Of a DNA stretch of 64,000 bases, positions 58,165 to 64,000 are shown piece after piece. Position 1 is the stretch's first letter. Every line of letters starts with the position of its first letter. Source of the DNA: Xylona heveae TC161 (Eukaryota; Ascomycota; Xylonomycetes; Xylonales; Xylonaceae); assembly GCF_001619985.1 (NCBI RefSeq), contig NW_017264198.1, positions 186,001 through 250,000 on the forward strand. The letters are read 5' to 3'. Below the pieces are notes generated by a model. It saw only the letters and a program-made list of their open reading frames with translations, searched no databases and was not told the origin of the DNA. The position numbers and the translations under genes are program-made.

Positions 58165-59894
58165 ATGAATCTTTCACTCGTCGATCCTTTTGTCCTTGCG
58201 CAGGACTACCCTGACTCTTTGACGGGAAAGCTACGTGTGTTCTCCGGCTACCTTTGTGATCTTTATCAATTGCTGACAAGCATCTGACAGCAGAAAGCGG
58301 ACATGGCACTTGCATTCGCTTTAATCGTAGAGGAGATTTCCTCGCGTCTGGAAGGGTATTTCTGGGATGGATCAACATATTTACGGGCATGCTGTTGACT
58401 GTATGCAGGTTGACGGAACGGTGGTGATTTTTGACGTTGAGACGAATGGCGTCGCTCGAAAATTACGCGGCCACACTCGGCAGATACAGTCGTTGAGGTA
58501 GGATGCCAGATGGGAGCTGGAAAATATGATAAGGAGGTTAATACTCGGTAGTTGGTCACGAGAAGGTCGTTATCTTCTCAGCTCTTCGCAAGACTGGAAA
58601 TGTGTACTCTGGGACCTCAGCGATGGTTCTCGAGTACGAACAGTGCGGTTTGAAGCTCCTGTATATATTGCAGAGCTTCACCCTTTCGATCAGTACGTAT
58701 GCGCATTTCTTGTTTAGTAGTCGCTTTGGTTTGTTAACGTCGTCCAATAGCTTGAAATTTGTGGCTTCACTATTTGAAGAACAACCCGTTCTCGTAGATC
58801 TTCACTCGACAGTTCCCAAAAAACAAACACTCCCATCGGCGCCGAAGAGACCAAAGGTGGAAGGCGAGGAGATATCGGAGAAACAGGCAGCGCAAGATGC
58901 CAAGCAGACAACCACTGTCACAATCTTCAGTGCTTCCGGCAGCCACATCATAGCAGGCACGAGTAGGGGCTGGTTGAATATCATCGAGACTGCAACATGT
59001 CAAACCATTTATTCTACGCGCATTTCTAACAATGTGTTGATCTACTTTCGTCTCACCGCTTCGGGCCGGGACATGGTGGTTAATTCTAGCGATCGTATCA
59101 TCCGGACTCTTTTCATGCCTGATCTGACCGTGGGCGAGATCGATCCGGACACAATCAAGGTAGAGGTGGAGCACAAGTTCCAAGACGTTGTGAATCGACT
59201 GTCTTGGAACCACGTGGCGTTCAGTTCAACCGGAGAGTATGTCACTGCTTCGACATATATGAATCATGACATTTACGTGTGGGAGCGCGGGCACGGAAGC
59301 TTAGTGAAGATACTTGAGGGCCCTAGAGAGGAGCTTGGGGTTGTTGAGGTAAGTCTATTATCTATGCTCGAAATACGAAATTTTGTCTCTGACCAACATC
59401 CATAGTGGCATCCCAATCGACCCCTTGTGGCTGCCTGTGGTCTTGAGTCCGGCCGTGTCTACCTTTGGTCCATCATCACACCTCAGCGATGGTCAGCACT
59501 GGCACCTGATTTCGCCGAAGTGGAAGAGAATGTGGAGTATGTCGAGCGCGAAGACGAGTTCGATATTCATCCCATCGAAGAGATACATAAGCGTCGCTTA
59601 GATTTGGAGGACGAGGAGGTTGATGTTTTGACTATTGAGCCAATCAAAGGAGAAGCTGACGACCAAGTTTTCCGAATGCCCGTCCTCCTGGATATTGACG
59701 ACAGCGAAAGCGAGGAAGAGATCATTGCTGTTGGTCCTGGCACTATGAGAAAGAAGAGCCCTGGCGAAGGCAGAGAATGGATGAATGAGGTTGAAAGCGG
59801 CGCTAGCGCTGACGAGCGTGGTGCTTCCAAGCGGCCAACAGCAAATGGGACAGGAAGGTCTCAGGGTCGCGCAAGAAAACGAAGAGGCGACTGA
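58165..59894 (+). CDS. SWD1: COMPASS subunit SWD1 (RbBP5 homologue)
   Basis: Six exons: 58165-58234, 58291-58355, 58409-58497, 58552-58692, 58751-59348 and 59406-59894, coding for 483 residues. Swd1 is a WD40 core subunit of the Set1/COMPASS complex, which methylates histone H3 lysine 4. MNLSLVDPFVLAQDYPDSLT leads into repeats such as HGTCIRFNRRGDFLASGR, VDGTVVIFDVETNG, SWSREGRYLLSSSQDWKCVL and VNRLSWNHVAFSSTGEYV. The conserved tail WSALAPDFAEVEENVEYVER and EDEFD is diagnostic of the Swd1/RbBP5 branch. An acidic and then basic C-terminus follows. The first intron ends in CAGCAG, so the second exon may start at 58291 or 58294 (LPESGH or LQSGH). Both keep the frame. Confidence 0.94.
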
Positions 59895-62340
59895 GAAAGG
59901 TCTTGCCTTGGCAAGTGCTTGTGATCTAGTTGATATGACGGGATCCAGGTTCTTGTCCTCTGCGATACTCGTTGGCTCAGTCAGCTGATGGTCGCGCTTG
60001 AATCCACTGGCGAAGACGGTGGGACGTTCGTCCCTCTCAAAGTTCAATCTTCAGCCAGCAACTAGTCGTGTCACCGTTGGGAAAAAATGCTTCGTCAGCT
60101 TCACATGGCTCTTTCCGTTTTCTGGCAATTACCATGTCGTGCGTTTCAAATGGAACGTCACATACTACTAGGTCTGATCAACGGACCTGGTTCTTCCTTT
60201 GGCACCAATGATGCCAAATAGCGTTATCCCGGCCAAAGCTGGTGGTACTTTGCTCCACATGTCTAGCGGCCCAAGAAGCAGAACGAAGCTCAAGCGTCGT
60301 TATAAGGTGTCAGTCGCCAAGTAGCAAACGCACAGGCGCCATGAAGCATAAATGCCATAACAGCTGTCTAATATGCCGACCATCTTGACACATCAATGTG
60401 TCCTCCGTCCCTTGACTTCTTCAGGGCACCGTGCCCCAGCATCTACGCGTCGAAAGACATAATTATCACTTCGCAGCTAATTGCTCTCTGGTTTGCAAGC
60501 GCCGGCTCATCGGGCCCTCGGCTCATCAGCCCCGTTGCCGTCGAGAGCACTTGTTCTTAGAGGTGCTTTAGTTATATCCAAACCCTTCTGACCAGTGGTA
60601 GTTATCGTCAATATTTACTGTCACTATTTACAGACCCTGTGTGCTCGTGCCATGCAGACTTCTTCGTCTAATACATAGTACATTCAATCTATCATCAAGC
60701 ACTTTCAACTTGTCTTCCCTCACTATGACACCAGTGTATAATTCAATGTACGTACTCCAATGAATCTAATCATCAGTACAATATCCTAGCCTTATAATAC
60801 CATATCCTTATCCGAACTTTGTGACGTGGATGCCAGGCACGGTAAACAGATGGCATGACTCGTATCCTTTGCATGGAATAGCCGTATGACCAGCTTGTAT
60901 CAATGTAGTGTCTTTCACAGTACCAACTGGTATACTGGATATGAACAAAAGACATTGTTTCTGTTTTGCTTCTGCTGCTTCTATCTTACTTTCGTTTACT
61001 TCTGTCTTGCTTCCTTTTGGCGTCTGTTCACAAGTCCATGAGTCCATACCCCCCTTCTTCTCGCTGCACTTCTTTTCTCAATATAGTAGCTTCTATACTA
61101 CCAGTCTACTTTAAATCCGTAGGTTCCGTATCGTGAAAGTCAACCTAGTCTTGTACTGTGTTCATTTGTCAGATCAAAACCATCATACTATTTTACTAAA
61201 AGACTAGTCACAGAGGTCGTACGGTTGTGTCTTGATTTGGTTTAATATTTTAGTGTTTTATTATTTCATTTCATTTTCTTCCTTTTCGTTTTCATCATCT
61301 ATTTTTGTTTTTTGATTTTATCTTATTTTTCCTTCTTTCTTTTGTTTTTATATCTATCTGAACATTCTATTTAGGAGGGAAAAAAAAAATAAAAAATAAA
61401 AAAGAGGAACAAAAATTCATGAACGACTCATTTTTTCTTTCTTTTATTTTATCCAGTTGAACATTTCTTTTTGGCAAAAGAAAAAATACTTTTAACTCTG
61501 AATCTCCTTATGTACTCTTTTTCTTTGAAGTTCTCACTAAAACCCATCCCTTGGGAATAACCAAGTTACGTTAGATTACAATAAAGTTGGTATGTAAAGC
61601 AGCGCAGGAGGACTGCATGAACTGTATCGAGTATCGACTATAGGTCCACAACCATGAAAAGTTGAGAACACAGGGACCGAGTCCCCGCACTGAGGAAGGC
61701 TGCTAGACCTGGCAGCCTCGGGCCAACCGCCAGGCCGCTCACAGGCCCCAACCAGCGTTGGCCCACGTTGCTGCCGCGGGAAAGACTCGGGAGTAAAGCG
61801 AGACTCCCTCGCTCCGGTAAGCAAGCGAGCAGAGCAGCCTGGCCCTGGCAGCCTGGCTGGTGGTAAATGTTCCCGAGTCCCTAATGTCAACCTCGCAACT
61901 CTGGCACACCTGGCACGAGAGTTGCCGACGACCAGCCGAGGGGCGACATACCTACAGTACCTCGTTAAAGAAAGTTGACGGCGTTGTGGTAAAGAGGGAG
62001 CTCCGAGCGAGGAGCTCGTCTGGTCGGCTTCCACGCGGGCGATCGCGAAACATTTTGGCTAGGTAAATACCTACCTACCTAGCCATTCTTTGTCTATAAG
62101 CCGACTTTGTAGACATATATTATTTCGATACACAGAGATTCAACTGCTGGTAAGCATGACGCTTGCTTGCTGGAAGAGACGGTTTATATTTTATCTCATC
62201 TCTAATCTTGCGTGTGTTGAAATGCCTGGAAAAACTGATCCTCTTATGCGTTAAAGCGCTGAGAGACAAAGAGACGTAAAATACATAATATAATAGTAGT
62301 ATTTCAAAAAAAAAAGAAAAGAGAGGTCTATTCATATCCT
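59895..62340. other. 2.4-kb convergent gene-poor spacer
   Basis: This is the longest gap between coding regions in the window, lying between the stop codons of SWD1 and MCR1. From about 61240 to 61540 it is strongly T-rich, with A runs at 61380. The segment 61640-62084 is GC-rich and full of small inverted repeats. The 152-codon minus-strand frame at 61576-62034 shows no motif and is probably a by-product of base composition. No gene is supported. Confidence 0.5.
61640..62084. other. GC-rich island with inverted repeats, unknown
   Basis: This island stands out from AT-rich flanks. Visible structure: GGGAC-CGA-GTCCC (61673-61685); a direct repeat CTGGCAGCCT at 61709 and 61845; GAGCTCC/GGAGCTC arms (61998-62004 and 62011-62017); and GGCTAGGTA/TACCTAGCC arms (62057-62065 and 62076-62084) at its right edge. 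It could be a structured non-coding RNA, a foldback element remnant or chance. I do not recognise it. Confidence 0.35.
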
Positions 62341-63688
62341 CTAAAACTTGTAAACCTGGTCCTTGCTGTATCCGAGCTCCTTAAGGTAGCCGTCAAGTTC
62401 GCCTTGGTCGGCGGGGCTCTTCTTGGTACCGCTAATGGCCTTGTACAGGCCAGGGGGTCCGCAAACGAACACCTTGATGTTCTCAGACTTGGGCTCGGGA
62501 AGGACGGTCTTCAACAGCTCCTTGGTGATGTAGCCCTTGCCCTGAGTCCAGCCCTCAGGGGGGTTGTCAAGGACGTAGAAGGCACGGAATCGGTTGGGGT
62601 AAGTGTTCTCGAGCTCCTCAAACTCCTTCTTCAATAGAATGTCCTGCTCGCTGATGTTACCGAAAACGAGGGTGACCTTGGTCTTGTCGTCGGGGTTCTT
62701 GAAGATAGCCCGCGTCAGCTGGAACATGGGCGTGATACCGGTTCCACCAGCGAGAAGGGCAATGTGGTTGTGCTTGTTAGCCTCCCAGGGGTACTTGGGG
62801 ATGGGACCCTTAAAGTCCAGCCGCTGGCCGGGGTTCATGCTGTGCAGGTGCTCGGACATGGGGCCATTGGGGTATTTCTTAACCACAAGGTCAATGTATC
62901 CTTGTGTGTCTGTGCAGTGTTAGTGGCAGTCAAGCGTTCTCGCCCGGGAGTACTTACCCTCGTCGCTGACGGGAGTGTACGGCCGAATGACAGCCTTCTC
63001 CATCTCAGGTCCCTTGTACTTTGTGAGCAAAGCAGCTGCCGATGATTAGCGGAGATATCCCAGGGTAATCCAGCAGAGTTTTGCTCACAGGCAATGTTCA
63101 GTCCAGAGACGTCGTCCTTGTCAGCAAGCTCGAAGCGGAAACGCTTGGTGTTGTGGTTGATTTCCTCCACGTTATCGAGCTTCAGGCTGATCCAGCCCTG
63201 GTCACCACCCTTGAAGGTGAGGCTCTGACGTGCGCCAGCATCCTTGGGAACGACTTTCTGTTCTTGGCTGGGCTTGGGAGCGTCGTTGGCGGAGGGCTGC
63301 TTGCTGATGTAGTAGTAACCACCAAGAGCGGCAGCAGCGGCAACACCGGCGTAGATGGGAATGCTAGAACCGCCCTTGCTGGGCTCTGTCGCGTAGTGAC
63401 GGACGCTCTAGTAATATATCATGTTAGTCTTCTAGATCCAAGACAACTCAAACAAGCGCTGAAAAGCAAAGCAAAGCCCAGAGATCAAGCTGCACCGATA
63501 CCCCCCCAAAAATTGCTCTATATCACCGAATCCTCACAAATTGAGGTCCAATGAATCTAAAAATGACACAACATGCCTCAAAGTGGGCTTGAGGGTGGAA
63601 TGCACACTGCAAAGGAACCTGCAAAGGAAAAGCGAATGCTTACGTTCTTCAGCGGCTGAACGCTGCGGAAAGCTTGTCGCGCGAACAT
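62341..63688 (-). CDS. MCR1: Mitochondrial NADH-cytochrome b5 reductase
   Basis: Four exons: 63688-63644, 63407-63089, 63035-62958 and 62909-62341, coding for 336 residues. It transfers electrons from NADH through FAD to cytochrome b5 and related acceptors; in fungi Mcr1 sits in the outer membrane and intermembrane space. The N-terminus [15 protein letters not shown] is a presequence. It is followed by a hydrophobic anchor near residues 30-50 ([16 protein letters not shown]). FAD-binding motifs are RPYTPVSDE and [14 protein letters not shown]-binding motifs are [12 protein letters not shown] and [10 protein letters not shown]. The end YSKDQVYKF resembles the usual ..DQVFKF terminus. The third exon joins [13 protein letters not shown], confirming the splice sites. 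It lies at the right edge, complete. Confidence 0.96.
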
Positions 63689-64000
63689 TGTTTAAAAATC
63701 AAAGGTAATAGAAATAGATATTGCTCCTGTAATGATGATATGATGCGGTGCTGACTGCAATTGAGTCCACAATCTATAGCGCCGTGCACAAGGAAAATTG
63801 ATTGATGAAGACGTAGCAAAAGCCTGAGGTTGGAAATCCCGAGTTAAGATGGCGGCTAGGGAGATTCATTTCCGCCGGTTCACGCCGAATGGATGACGTA
63901 AGGATCCACCAAGCACGACATCTCGTTCGCACTTCACTGCGCTTAGCTAAGATTACCATCAACACTTGCCGTAACCAAGGTACTCGCCCTACTCCGTAGG
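63689..64000. promoter_or_regulatory. MCR1 upstream region
   Basis: The last 312 bp lie upstream of MCR1 and probably include its promoter. The 63-codon minus-strand open frame has no recognisable feature. An unseen neighbour may begin beyond the window. Confidence 0.5.

Noticed and set aside
61576-62034. 152-codon minus-strand open frame in the GC-rich island
   Set aside because: Arg/Pro/Ser-rich, no domain, and GC-rich DNA has few stop codons by chance; kept only as an island of interest.

Overview
The window is nuclear DNA of a filamentous ascomycete (Pezizomycotina). The evidence is many short introns (about 49-170 nt) with GT..AG ends and CTAAC/CTGAC branch-like sites, pyrimidine-rich spacers, and protein sequences that read as fungal orthologues throughout (DUS3, SDH4, MPP-beta, UTP11, PAH1, TAF9, CMC1, TMA23, THG1, RPB1, SWD1, MCR1). 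Intron style and protein flavour suggest a Eurotiomycete (Aspergillus/Penicillium/Talaromyces-like), but the genus cannot be fixed by eye. I see no rRNA, tRNA, CRISPR array, intact transposon or secondary-metabolite cluster.

Layout. 1-9.2 kb: a KIN4-type protein kinase (+) converges on a BAP31/Yet-like ER protein (-). 9.7-17.8 kb: tRNA dihydrouridine synthase DUS3 (-) is divergent from a sterol-glucosyltransferase-like enzyme with a ubiquitin-interacting-motif-like tail (+). 18.8-25.3 kb: an unrecognised cysteine-rich orphan (+), best read as one three-exon gene, converges on a low-complexity RING protein (-). 26.9-31.9 kb: SDH4 (-) and mitochondrial processing peptidase beta (+) stand head to head, followed by UTP11 (-). 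32.8-39.5 kb: three minus-strand genes, a DUF3431 membrane protein, an ornithine cyclodeaminase/mu-crystallin-like enzyme, and a membrane-anchored FN3/coiled-coil protein. 40.7-46.8 kb: lipin/PAH1 (+), TAF9 (+), CMC1 (-). 48.0-59.9 kb: TMA23 (+), THG1 (-), RPB1 (-), and the COMPASS subunit SWD1 (+). 60-64 kb: a 2.4-kb gene-poor spacer with a GC-rich, inverted-repeat-rich island, then MCR1 (-).

Functional themes. Most genes are housekeeping: Pol II transcription and chromatin (RPB1, TAF9, SWD1), tRNA and ribosome maturation (DUS3, THG1, UTP11, TMA23), mitochondria (SDH4, MPP-beta, CMC1, MCR1) and lipid/ER biology (PAH1, sterol glucosyltransferase, BAP31). Nothing indicates an operon-like system. 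The points most worth checking are the RPB1 CTD, whose last heptads continue through two tiny terminal exons; the UIM-like tail on the sterol glucosyltransferase; the orphan cysteine-rich gene; the structured island near 61.6-62.1 kb; and several micro-exons, frame-neutral introns and one tandem acceptor that would mislead simple gene calling. All exon borders were derived by reading splice signals and reading frames by hand; no alignment or RNA evidence was available.
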